NCBI RefSeq assembly: GCF_008369935.1
Contig: NZ_VTUZ01000006.1
Coordinates: 62,001-126,000, forward strand
Direction: 5' to 3'
Length of the DNA stretch: 64,000 nucleotides
Source of the DNA: Paraburkholderia panacisoli
GTDB lineage: Bacteria; Pseudomonadota; Gammaproteobacteria; Burkholderiales; Burkholderiaceae
Below the pieces are notes generated by a model. It made no database searches. It worked only from the letters and a program-made list of their open reading frames with translations, and was not told the origin of the DNA. Made by a program: the position numbers and the translations under genes. Positions 18,550-25,674 of this stretch are shown here, in pieces (positions within the stretch are counted from its first letter, which is position 1; every line of letters begins with the position of its first letter).

Positions 18550-19263
18550 TCAGAGGATCGCGGCGACGCTGGTCAAGTCGACCGTCGAACCGTTCGACAG
18601 GACGAGGCCCGGTGTGCCGGTGCTCTGCGTGACGACGCTTTCCACCGTCGCGCCGGTCAGCGTGGTGGCCGTAGCCGCCTGTCCGTTGATCGTGCCGGTT
18701 GCGGTGATCGTGTAGGTGCCGTCGGCCAGCGTGTTGCCCGCCGTGTCGGTCGGCGTCCAGCCCACCGGAATCGTGCCGGCGGACTGCTTGCCGAGATCGA
18801 TCGTGTTGACGATCGTGCCGGCCGAGTTCTTCACGACGACCTGCAGGTCGCTCACGGCGCTCGTCAACTGCACGCCGAACGAGCCGGCTTTGCCACTCGC
18901 CACCGAGATCGAACTGCCCGGCGCGAGCACGGTCGAGCCGATCAGCAGCGCGGCCTGTGACTGCTGGCCCGCGGCGAGCTGCGTCGACAGCGAGCTGAGC
19001 GACGTGTTCAGCTGGCTGATGCCCTGCACCGTGCTGATCTGCGCGAGCTGCGAGGTCATCTGCGAGCTGTCCATCGGGTTGGTCGGGTCCTGGTTCTTCA
19101 ACTGCGCGACGAGCAGTTGCAGGAAGGTGTTCTGCAGGTCGGCGGCGGACGTACCGCTCGTCGAGCTGGTCGAGCTCGTGCTGCTGCTCGCGCCGTTCAT
19201 CGTGTCGAGCAGCGTTTGCGAAACGGTCGTGCCGCTGCTGCCGATCGTGGTGTTGGTGGTCAA
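18550..19263 (-). CDS. flgD: Hook assembly scaffold FlgD
   Basis: 237 aa, the hook cap needed for FlgE polymerisation. The conserved N-terminal segment LQNTFLQLLVAQLKNQDPTN then PMDSSQMTSQLAQISTVQGI is present at about 49-90. The C-terminal half is the FlgD tudor/FnIII-like domain with VGWTPTDTAGNTLADGTYT. It starts 10 bases after flgC. Confidence 0.96.
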   Translation of the reverse strand: MTTNTTIGSSGTTVSQTLLDTMNGASSSTSSTSSTSGTSAADLQNTFLQLLVAQLKNQDPTNPMDSSQMTSQLAQISTVQGISQLNTSLSSLSTQLAAGQQSQAALLIGSTVLAPGSSISVASGKAGSFGVQLTSAVSDLQVVVKNSAGTIVNTIDLGKQSAGTIPVGWTPTDTAGNTLADGTYTITATGTINGQAATATTLTGATVESVVTQSTGTPGLVLSNGSTVDLTSVAAIL

Positions 19264-19273
19264 GGCTCTCTCC

Positions 19274-19699
19274 TCAGGTTCCGATCGTGAGCGTTTTCAG
19301 CATCAGTGTTTTGGCTGTGTTCAGCGTTTCGACGTTGGCCTGATAGGAGCGAGAAGCCGAGATCATGTTGACCATTTCCTGCACCGGGTCGACGTTGGGC
19401 AACGTCACATAGCCGTCCGCATTGGCCGCCGGATTGCCGGGCTCGTAGGCCGTCTTCATCGGCGTAGGGTCGTCGACCACGCCGGTGACCTGCACGCCCC
19501 CGACCTGCTGGCCCGAGGCCGAGCGCGCGCCGCCGAGCGGGTTCACCGCGAACACCACCTGCTTGGCCTTGTACGGCTGGCCGTCCGGGCCGGTGGTACT
19601 GTCCGCGTTGGCGAGATTCGACGCCGTCACGTTGAGCCGCTGCGACTGCGCCGACATCGCGGAGCCTGCAACACCAAAAATGTTCATCAGGGATGGCAT
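19274..19699 (-). CDS. flgC: Proximal rod protein FlgC
   Basis: 141 aa from ATG 19699, chosen because AGGA stands seven bases upstream and because FlgC proteins begin as [20 protein letters not shown] does here. [20 protein letters not shown] follows, and the C-terminus has [20 protein letters not shown]. FlgC is a proximal rod subunit. Confidence 0.96.
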   Translation of the reverse strand: MPSLMNIFGVAGSAMSAQSQRLNVTASNLANADSTTGPDGQPYKAKQVVFAVNPLGGARSASGQQVGGVQVTGVVDDPTPMKTAYEPGNPAANADGYVTLPNVDPVQEMVNMISASRSYQANVETLNTAKTLMLKTLTIGT

Positions 19700-19816
19700 G
19701 GTTTCCTGACCTCTCCTGCCGGCGCGAGCCGGCTGCAATTAAGTCCCGTAGCGATTTGTTCGTGCGTGCTGCCGCGTCTGCTGTTGGATCTGCTGCCGCG
19801 TGCGCCGCATGTCCTG

Positions 19817-20314
19817 TTACGAGCCCGACGTGATCGCCGAGAGCATCGTTTTGATCTGGTTCGACAACACCGTCATGCCCGATTCGAAGTGCAGCGTGTT
19901 GTCGGCGAACTGGACCCGCTCGGTGTCGATATCCACCGTGTTGCCGTCGAGCGCGGGCTGGGTCGGAATCCGGTATGCCAGGTTGCCGTAGTCGTCGGGC
20001 GTGCCGCCCGTCGCGGTGAGCGTGGCCTTGCCCGCCATGTGGCCCGGCTCGGTCGACGTCATCGACATGCCGCTCGTCACGCCGGCGGGCTGCGTCATCG
20101 CCAGCGTCGAGCTGTTCGATGCGGCCTGGCCCGCGGTGCTGCCGCCCGTCTTCTTCAGCGCGCCGGCCAGCGACGACGCGAAGTCGACGTCGCGCGCCTT
20201 GTAGCCGGGCGTATCGGCGTTGGCGATATTCGAGGACAGCAGCTCCTGCCGGTAGGCGCGCACATCCAGCGCCTGGCGGCCGAACGCGAATTCGGAATCG
20301 AGTTTGTCCAGCAT
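19817..20314 (-). CDS. flgB: Proximal rod protein FlgB
   Basis: 165 aa, first gene of flgBCDEFGHIJ. The rod signature LLSSNIANADTPGYKARDVD is at about 28-47. The C-terminus has NTLHFESGMTVLSNQIKTML. It starts at ATG 20314 with GGGAGA upstream, and is divergent from flgA. A motif shared with the flhB and flhF upstream regions lies about 100 bases away. Confidence 0.95.
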   Translation of the reverse strand: MLDKLDSEFAFGRQALDVRAYRQELLSSNIANADTPGYKARDVDFASSLAGALKKTGGSTAGQAASNSSTLAMTQPAGVTSGMSMTSTEPGHMAGKATLTATGGTPDDYGNLAYRIPTQPALDGNTVDIDTERVQFADNTLHFESGMTVLSNQIKTMLSAITSGS

Positions 20315-20415
20315 AGAGATCTCCCGAGACGGTTCCCGAGGCTTCCCGTGACTGCCTCGCTCGAGGACTGCATCGACCGGGAAGGCCTTTTTGCATGAGG
20401 TGCATCTTATGGGCC

Positions 20416-20458
20416 GAACGCAAGCGGCAATCGGACGAATAACCGGGAAAGGGGGCTT
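20416..20458 (-). promoter_or_regulatory. Shared flagellar upstream motif, flgB copy
   Basis: On the minus strand: CCCCCTTTC, then TTATTCG, then CCGATTGCCGCTTGCG. The same order of blocks occurs upstream of flhB (31381-31425) and flhF (27714-27755). Its position between divergent flgB and flgA allows action on both. It is a candidate early/middle promoter or activator site; which is not decidable from sequence. Confidence 0.5.
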
Positions 20459-20531
20459 CTATTCAACGTTTGCGCAATGGGGGCGCTCACTAGAATGCAA
20501 GGCGTACCGATGCATTCCATGGAGAACCGTG

Positions 20532-22001
20532 ATGGACCAGCCCACTTCCGATTTGCCGCAGCGTGCGAGCCGCGCGCCGGTGCATCGTGCGGGCTCGCGC
20601 GCCGGCCGGCCGGCGCGTGCGGTGCGGCTGGCTCCGCGTCTCGCGCTGCGCGCCACGTCGCGTCTTGTCACACGGCTGGTGGTGAGCGTGGCGCTGTGGG
20701 TCGCGGGCGGCATCGTGCTGCTGCCGGGCTCGAGCCAGGCCCAGGAAGCTGGCGGCCCGATCGTGATTCCAGGGCCGGCTGAAAAGAACCCCGGCGCGCT
20801 CGCCGATATCGCACAGCAGATGCAGACGCCGTCGCAGCGCGCGGCATCGGCAGCCACGCTGGCCGCCGCCACCGCGCAGTCGATCGGACGCGGGCCCGCG
20901 CCACGCGACGCCGACCCGTTTGCCCGCGCCGCCGCTGCCAACGGCGCGATCGTGATTGCGGGCGCGAACGAGCCCGCCGCCGCACCGGCGATGATCCGCA
21001 CCGGCTTTAAACCTGACGCCAACGGCGTCATCACGATTCCCGCTCCGGGCAATGTTGCCGCGTCCGCGGATGCGGTGCGCGCGAATGCCGCGCCGGGTTC
21101 GCGCGCGGTCGTGCCGGTGGTGGTGACGCCCGCGCCGGCGAGCCCTGCCGGTGTGCAGCCGGTCGCCGCCAGCGCGCCGCAAGGCGGCGGTTTCGACAGT
21201 CTCGCATCGCGCGGCGAGCCGCCGCAATTCGGCGCGAACGGCAAGCCGGTCGCGACAGCGGCCGCGCTGTCAAGCCGTCCCGTGATCGCCGCGACGCCGG
21301 CGACGCGCCAGCCGGCGCCGGCGGTCGCCCAGAAGAACCTGCAGGCCGCCGCCATCGCGCAGCCGGCACCGCTACCCGGCCAGCAGGACCCCGAGGCGAT
21401 TCACGCCGCTGCCCTCGCCTTCCTGCAACAGCAATCCGCCGGCTTGCCCGGCAAGATCGACATCACGGTCGCGGCGGCCTTCCCGCGCGGCCTAACTGCC
21501 TGCACCGCGCTCGAACCGTTCATGCCGACCGGCGCGCGCCTGTGGGGCCGCACGACTGTCGGCGTGCGCTGCGCGGGCGAGCGGCCGTGGACCATTTACC
21601 TACAGGCGCGCGTCTCGTTGCACGCCACCTACTATCTGGCCGCGCGTGCGATGGCGCCGGGCGAAGTGCTCACCGCCGCCGACCTCGTCGCGCGCGACGG
21701 CGACCTGACCGGCTTGCCGCAGGCGATCGTCACCGACCCGTCGCAGGCGATCGGCTCGGTCTCGCTCGCGCGGATCGCGGGCGGCATGCCACTGCGCCGC
21801 GACATGCTCAAGAGCGCGTCGGCGATCGCGATCGGCCAGACGGTGCGGGTCGTGGCGGCCGGTAACGGGTTCTCGATTTCGTCCGAAGGCAGCGCGATGA
21901 ACAACGCGTCGCCGGGACAGCAGGTGCGGGTCAAGACCGCGAACGGCCAGATCATCTCGGGCATCGTCAAGGATGGCGCGACGGTGGAGATTCAACTGTG
22001 A
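20532..22001 (+). CDS. flgA: Flagellar P-ring chaperone FlgA, with long N-terminal extension
   Basis: 489 aa, about twice the length of enteric FlgA (about 220 aa). ATG 20532 has GGAG at good distance. Residues 1-46 are Arg-rich, followed by a hydrophobic signal or anchor (47-66) ending SSQAQE. Residues about 70-310 are Ala/Pro-rich linker with the motif PIVIPGP varied three times (GAIVIAGAN, GVITIPAPG). The C-terminal part (about 320-489) is the FlgA/SAF domain, with MAPGEVLTAADLVARDGDL and GQQVRVKTANGQIISGIVKD. FlgA escorts FlgI to the P-ring. It is divergent from flgB. Confidence 0.92.
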   Translation: MDQPTSDLPQRASRAPVHRAGSRAGRPARAVRLAPRLALRATSRLVTRLVVSVALWVAGGIVLLPGSSQAQEAGGPIVIPGPAEKNPGALADIAQQMQTPSQRAASAATLAAATAQSIGRGPAPRDADPFARAAAANGAIVIAGANEPAAAPAMIRTGFKPDANGVITIPAPGNVAASADAVRANAAPGSRAVVPVVVTPAPASPAGVQPVAASAPQGGGFDSLASRGEPPQFGANGKPVATAAALSSRPVIAATPATRQPAPAVAQKNLQAAAIAQPAPLPGQQDPEAIHAAALAFLQQQSAGLPGKIDITVAAAFPRGLTACTALEPFMPTGARLWGRTTVGVRCAGERPWTIYLQARVSLHATYYLAARAMAPGEVLTAADLVARDGDLTGLPQAIVTDPSQAIGSVSLARIAGGMPLRRDMLKSASAIAIGQTVRVVAAGNGFSISSEGSAMNNASPGQQVRVKTANGQIISGIVKDGATVEIQL

Positions 22002-22119
22002 ACCGGGTGGCCGGCCTCGCCCTCGTGCAGGAAGAGGCCGTGGCGTCGGCGTGGGCAGACGTGGTGTCGATGGGGTCAGATTGCGCTGAAAGGCACAGTC
22101 CGACGTGGGGCGATTGCGC

Positions 22120-22147
22120 TAAAGTTTTGATCAACGGTTGCCGTTAT
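22120..22147 (+). promoter_or_regulatory. Sigma-28 (FliA)-like promoter for flgMN
   Basis: TAAAGTTT (22120-22127) is a perfect -35; GCCGTTAT (22140-22147) follows after 12 bases and matches 6 of 8 of the -10. It ends 28 bases before the flgM start codon. FliA-dependent flgM is the usual feedback arrangement. Confidence 0.68.
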
Positions 22148-22175
22148 CAGGATCAAATCGTTCAGGAAGCCAATC

Positions 22176-22529
22176 GTGAAAGTCGATTCCACAACCAATT
22201 CGAATCTGCCGACGTTGAAAGACGCTCTGTCCCGCTCGCAGCAAAGCGACGCCACCCCGGCGGCCAACACCGCGCAGAGCGCAAGCACGGCCTCGCCGGC
22301 CACCGCCAGCGGTTCGGGCGACGCAAGCGTGAGCCTGTCGGGACTGTCGCAGCACTTGCGCAGCCTGGCGGCGTCCGGCTCGGCGGACATCGACACGGCA
22401 CACGTCGCGTCGATCAAGCAGGCGATCAAGGACGGCACGCTGCAAATGGATTCGGGCAAGATCGCCGACGGCGTCTTGCAGACGGCGCGCGACCTGTTGC
22501 AGACCAAAACCTCGTCGACCGGCCATTGA
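22176..22529 (+). CDS. flgM: Anti-sigma-28 factor FlgM
   Basis: 117 aa from GTG 22176, with AGGAAG seven bases before it. The C-terminal half holds the FliA-binding region, with IDTAHVASIKQAIKDGTLQM then DSGKIADGVLQTARDLL, which matches FlgM proteins. The N-terminal half is a disordered Ser/Thr/Ala stretch. FlgM holds FliA inactive until it is exported through the finished hook-basal body. It is followed by flgN 94 bases on. Confidence 0.94.
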   Translation: MKVDSTTNSNLPTLKDALSRSQQSDATPAANTAQSASTASPATASGSGDASVSLSGLSQHLRSLAASGSADIDTAHVASIKQAIKDGTLQMDSGKIADGVLQTARDLLQTKTSSTGH

Positions 22530-22623
22530 TCGACACATCGAAGTGCCGTGGAGTACCGGGCGGCGTTCGACAAACCCGGCTCGCGAGTCATGCGCGAGCC
22601 GCTGTGCCTAGCGAGTTGTTGAG

Positions 22624-23070
22624 ATGAAAGACGCCCTGCTTGCCACCCTCATAGAAGAATATTCGACCGTCGAGGCGTTCGCCTCGATTCTGACGCTCGA
22701 ATCGAAGGCGCTGACCGCCCTGTCGCCGCTGGAGCAGTTGCCCGCGATCGTCGAGAAGAAAACCGAGCTGATTGGCGTGCTCGCCAGGCTCGAAGCCGCC
22801 CGCGACGCGCAACTGGCCGAGCTGGGCTTTCCGGCCGGCTGGTCGGGTATGGAGCTGGCGGCCAGCACCGATGCGCGGGTCGCCGCGCAATGGACGCTGC
22901 TGCAAAAAGCGGCGGAGCGCGCCCGCCGCGCCAACACCAACAACGGCGAACTGATCCGCGTGCGCATGGACTACAACCAGCGGGCGCTGGCCGCACTGCA
23001 GGTGAACGTGCCGCGCAAGGCCGGTTTCTATGGGCCTGATGGCCGGATTCCGGCTCAATCCGCGCTGTAA
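22624..23070 (+). CDS. flgN: FlgK/FlgL export chaperone FlgN
   Basis: 148 aa, helical, the typical size for FlgN. It begins MKDALLATLIEEYSTVEAFA and contains AIVEKKTELIGVLARLEAAR, the family's central helix. FlgN delivers the junction proteins FlgK and FlgL to the export gate. It forms a pair with flgM and ends before a terminator. Confidence 0.92.
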   Translation: MKDALLATLIEEYSTVEAFASILTLESKALTALSPLEQLPAIVEKKTELIGVLARLEAARDAQLAELGFPAGWSGMELAASTDARVAAQWTLLQKAAERARRANTNNGELIRVRMDYNQRALAALQVNVPRKAGFYGPDGRIPAQSAL

Positions 23071-23077
23071 AAGACTA

Positions 23078-23112
23078 CTGATTGCTGATTGCTGATTGCT
23101 GATTGCTGATTG
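23078..23112. repeat. Five tandem copies of CTGATTG
   Basis: A perfect 7-bp unit repeated five times, eight bases after the flgN stop codon. Being non-coding, copy changes would have no frame effect. Confidence 0.92.
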
Positions 23113-23148
23113 CCAGCCAAGAAGCTCCACTTCGAACGAAATATCAAA

Positions 23149-23184
23149 CGAAAGGCCTGTCATTGACGGGCCTTTCGCATTTCT
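23149..23184 (+). terminator. Terminator after flgMN
   Basis: Arms CGAAAGGCC (23149-23157) and GGCCTTTCG (23169-23177) pair perfectly around an 11-base loop and are followed by CATTTCT. The T-run is weak but the stem is strong and correctly placed for flgMN. Confidence 0.75.
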
Positions 23185-23405
23185 GCCGCCGCGACTCCTT
23201 CGTTTCATTCCCGCCCGCCTCGCTCCAACGACCTCAACGTTAGCCATCCGGCTAACTGGCGCACAACGCCGCGCCGCGTTGAAATGACAACCCCCTATCG
23301 AGCTTTGTGCGATCGCCGCGACCGTGAGTTGCGGCGCGCCCACAGGCAAAGCTCTGCCCCACTAGCGAGGTTGTGTAATCGTGTGTATAGTTAGAGGAGT
23401 CCAAC

Positions 23406-23588
23406 ATGAACAGCGCCGAGGTCGCCAAACTGATCCATACCGATGGCTGGCGGCTCGTCCGGATATCGGGCAGCCACCATCATTTCCGGCACGCGGTAAA
23501 GCCCGGTCTCGTGACCATCCCGCATCCGAAAAAGGATCTGCCGCCCGGCACCCTGAACAGCATTCTCAAACAGGCAGGCCTGAAATGA
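23406..23588 (+). CDS. hicA: HicA family mRNA interferase toxin
   Basis: 60 aa, the normal HicA size. It has the double-stranded RNA-binding-like fold pattern with the catalytic His in SGSHHHFRH (His24) and the C-terminal IPHPKKDLPPGTLNSILKQA. HicA cleaves mRNA and tmRNA unless bound by HicB. A good AGGAG precedes ATG 23406. Its stop overlaps the hicB start (ATGA), so the two are translationally coupled. Confidence 0.93.
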   Translation: MNSAEVAKLIHTDGWRLVRISGSHHHFRHAVKPGLVTIPHPKKDLPPGTLNSILKQAGLK

Positions 23589-23992
23589 AGAACCTGATTT
23601 TCCCGATCGCTATCGAGCCTGGAGACCAGCAGCATGCGTTCGGCGTGGTAGTGCCCGACATTCCCGGCTGCCACTCCGCGGGCAACACGCTGGAAGAAGC
23701 GTATGCGAACGCCAAAGAGGCCATCGAAGCGCATCTCGAGACGCTGATCGACGAAGGCATGCCGCTGCCCGAACGGCGCTCGCTCGACGAACATCGGCTC
23801 AATCCAGACTTCGCGGGGTTCACATGGGGTTTCGTGACAACGCGCAACATTCCGGCGTTGAAGAAGGCGATCCGCATCAACATCTCGCTGCCCGAGGTAC
23901 TGGTCCAGGAGATCGACGCGTATGCGCAGGCGCACGGCATGTCGCGCTCGGCATTTCTCGCGCTTGCCGCCGAACATGAAATGGCCGCATGA
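23585..23992 (+). CDS. hicB: HicB family antitoxin
   Basis: 135 aa from ATG 23585. The N-terminal partial RNase H-like domain has the signature FGVVVPDIPGCHSAGNTLEE then AYANAKEAIEAHLE. The C-terminus (about 98-135) is a ribbon-helix-helix DNA-binding segment, RINISLPEVLVQEIDAYAQA, for autoregulation. It pairs with hicA and converges with fliA 48 bases away. This is a toxin-antitoxin module placed inside the flagellar locus. Confidence 0.93.
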   Translation: MKNLIFPIAIEPGDQQHAFGVVVPDIPGCHSAGNTLEEAYANAKEAIEAHLETLIDEGMPLPERRSLDEHRLNPDFAGFTWGFVTTRNIPALKKAIRINISLPEVLVQEIDAYAQAHGMSRSAFLALAAEHEMAA

Positions 23993-24040
23993 AGAAGGCG
24001 GGCGCATAGCGGACCGCCGTGTCGAACATCGCGCGGCGCT

Positions 24041-24775
24041 TCAGTTCGCCTCGGCGTTTGCCCAGGCCATTTCCCGCAGCCGCGTGCGCAGTCGCGCCAC
24101 GGCCTGGCTGTGCAACTGGCACACCCGCGACTCGCTGACTTCCATCACCGCGCCGATTTCGCGCAGGTTCATGCCGCGCTCGTAGTACAGCGACATCAGC
24201 AGCTTCTCGCGTTCCGGCAACCGGTCGATCGCCTCCACCAGCGCCGAGCGCAGGCTGTCGTCGAGCAGCGCCGACAGCGGGTCGGAATGGTCCACGCAGT
24301 AGCGGTCGAGAAACGGTTCGTCGTCGGCGGAACGGTCGAAGTCTTCGTAGTAGATCAACTGGCTGCCGTGCAGGTCCTGCAGCATCGACTGATATTCGTC
24401 GAGCGGCATTTGCAGGTGCTCGGCAATCTCGGTTTCGCTCGCCGAGCGGCCCAGGTTCTGCTCCACCTTGTGCACGGCCGTTTCCACTTCGCGCGAGGTG
24501 CGCCGCAAGCTGCGCGGCAACCAGTCGTTGCTGCGCAACTCGTCGAGCATCGCGCCGCGAATCCGCTGGCTGGCGTAGGTCTCGAACTGCGCGCCCTGAT
24601 CTTCCTTGTAGCGGCCCGCGGCATCCAGCAAACCGATCATGCCGGCCTGGATAAGATCGTCGAGATCGACGCTCGCCGGCATCTTGGCGACGAGCTGCAA
24701 GCCGAGGCGACGCACGAGCGGTGCGTACTTCGTCAGAACTTCGGCTTGGGAAATCTTTCCCTGGGCGTTATACAT
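24041..24775 (-). CDS. fliA: Flagellar sigma factor FliA (sigma-28)
   Basis: 244 aa from ATG 24775 with AGGGGA upstream. Region 2 has LVRRLGLQLVAKMPASVDLD then DLIQAGMIGLLDAAGRY. Region 3 and region 4 follow, the latter with LPEREKLLMSLYYERGMNLR and the helix-turn-helix EIGAVMEVSESRVCQLHSQA. FliA directs RNA polymerase to late flagellar genes and is inhibited by FlgM, also in this window. It is the last gene of flhBAFG-fliA. Confidence 0.97.
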   Translation of the reverse strand: MYNAQGKISQAEVLTKYAPLVRRLGLQLVAKMPASVDLDDLIQAGMIGLLDAAGRYKEDQGAQFETYASQRIRGAMLDELRSNDWLPRSLRRTSREVETAVHKVEQNLGRSASETEIAEHLQMPLDEYQSMLQDLHGSQLIYYEDFDRSADDEPFLDRYCVDHSDPLSALLDDSLRSALVEAIDRLPEREKLLMSLYYERGMNLREIGAVMEVSESRVCQLHSQAVARLRTRLREMAWANAEAN

Positions 24776-24804
24776 CGTGCTTCCCCTTGTCCTTATGCCG
24801 CCTC

Positions 24805-25674
24805 TCAGGCGTGCTGTACGGACGGTTGGTCGGCGTGCTGCGCCGCTGTAACTGTCGCTGGCGCCATCCGTGGCGTTTGCGACGACATCGCTGGCCGCAT
24901 CGGCCAGTACTGCAATTCGGCAGCGAGGTGCCGCAAGTCGCGCGCAGCCGGTGTCGACGGGAACGCATCGACGACACAACGCGACAACTCCAGGGCTCGC
25001 GCCATCCGCGCATCGGCGGCAATACAGCCGGCGTCTTCCAGCGCCACCGTCAGGTAGCGCCCGGCCACGCCGGCCAGGTTGGCGAACGTCGTGTGCGCGT
25101 CGGCCACGCTTTGCACGTGATTCGTCAGCACGCGAAACTGCGCGATCGCGTGTGCGTAGTGCAGACGCTTCATGCACGCATACGCGTCGGTGATCGCCTG
25201 CGCCGCCACGCGCGTGACGATCATCACGTCGTGCGCTTGCCGCGCGAATGGCGACAGATGGCCTTGCTCGTCGAGTTGCGCGTCGATCAGCACGATGTCC
25301 GCGGAACCGCCGAGCAGCACCTTGAACTGCTGGGCCGTGTGGCCTTCGCGGTTGTTGCGCGACGCGGCCAGCACCGAAAAACCCAGCGGATGCCGAGCGG
25401 CGGCGTCGTCGAGCGTCATCTCGCCGCGCATCACGGCCGAGAAATTGCCTGCGCCGCGCAAGCCGCCGAGCATCGCGCTCACCGATCTGTCGCCCACGCA
25501 TTCGTCGATCACCAGCACGTCCTTGCCCTGCTGCGCGAGCGCGGCGGCGAGATTGACCACCACGGTCGTGCATCCCACGCCGTCCGGTCCGCCCGTCACG
25601 GCGATCACGCGCGCGCCGCTGCGGGCGAGCAGCCGCCGCAGTCCTTCGGCCTGATCCGAAACGAGCTTATCCAA
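24805..25674 (-). CDS. flhG: FlhG (FleN/YlxH), MinD-like flagellar number regulator
   Basis: 289 aa ParA/MinD-type protein, which in relatives controls flagellar number with FlhF. The N-terminal activation helix DQAEGLRRLL (7-16), which stimulates FlhF GTPase, is intact. The P-loop reads GGPDGVGCTT (28-37), where MinD-type proteins have GGKGGVGKTT: both the signature lysine and the P-loop lysine are replaced (Pro30, Cys35). The switch II region reads VLIDAQLDEQG, also altered. The fold is likely kept but ATP hydrolysis is doubtful. The start overlaps flhF by 8 bases. Confidence 0.88.
   Translation of the reverse strand: MDKLVSDQAEGLRRLLARSGARVIAVTGGPDGVGCTTVVVNLAAALAQQGKDVLVIDECVGDRSVSAMLGGLRGAGNFSAVMRGEMTLDDAAARHPLGFSVLAASRNNREGHTAQQFKVLLGGSADIVLIDAQLDEQGHLSPFARQAHDVMIVTRVAAQAITDAYACMKRLHYAHAIAQFRVLTNHVQSVADAHTTFANLAGVAGRYLTVALEDAGCIAADARMARALELSRCVVDAFPSTPAARDLRHLAAELQYWPMRPAMSSQTPRMAPATVTAAQHADQPSVQHA

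Larger units (their letters stand above)
23071..23405. other. Gene-free stretch between flgN and hicA
   Basis: 335 bases holding a 7-bp tandem repeat and the flgMN terminator. Near 23380-23400 are a possible -10 (TGTGTATAGT) and the AGGAG ribosome binding site of hicA. No gene is seen. Confidence 0.55.
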
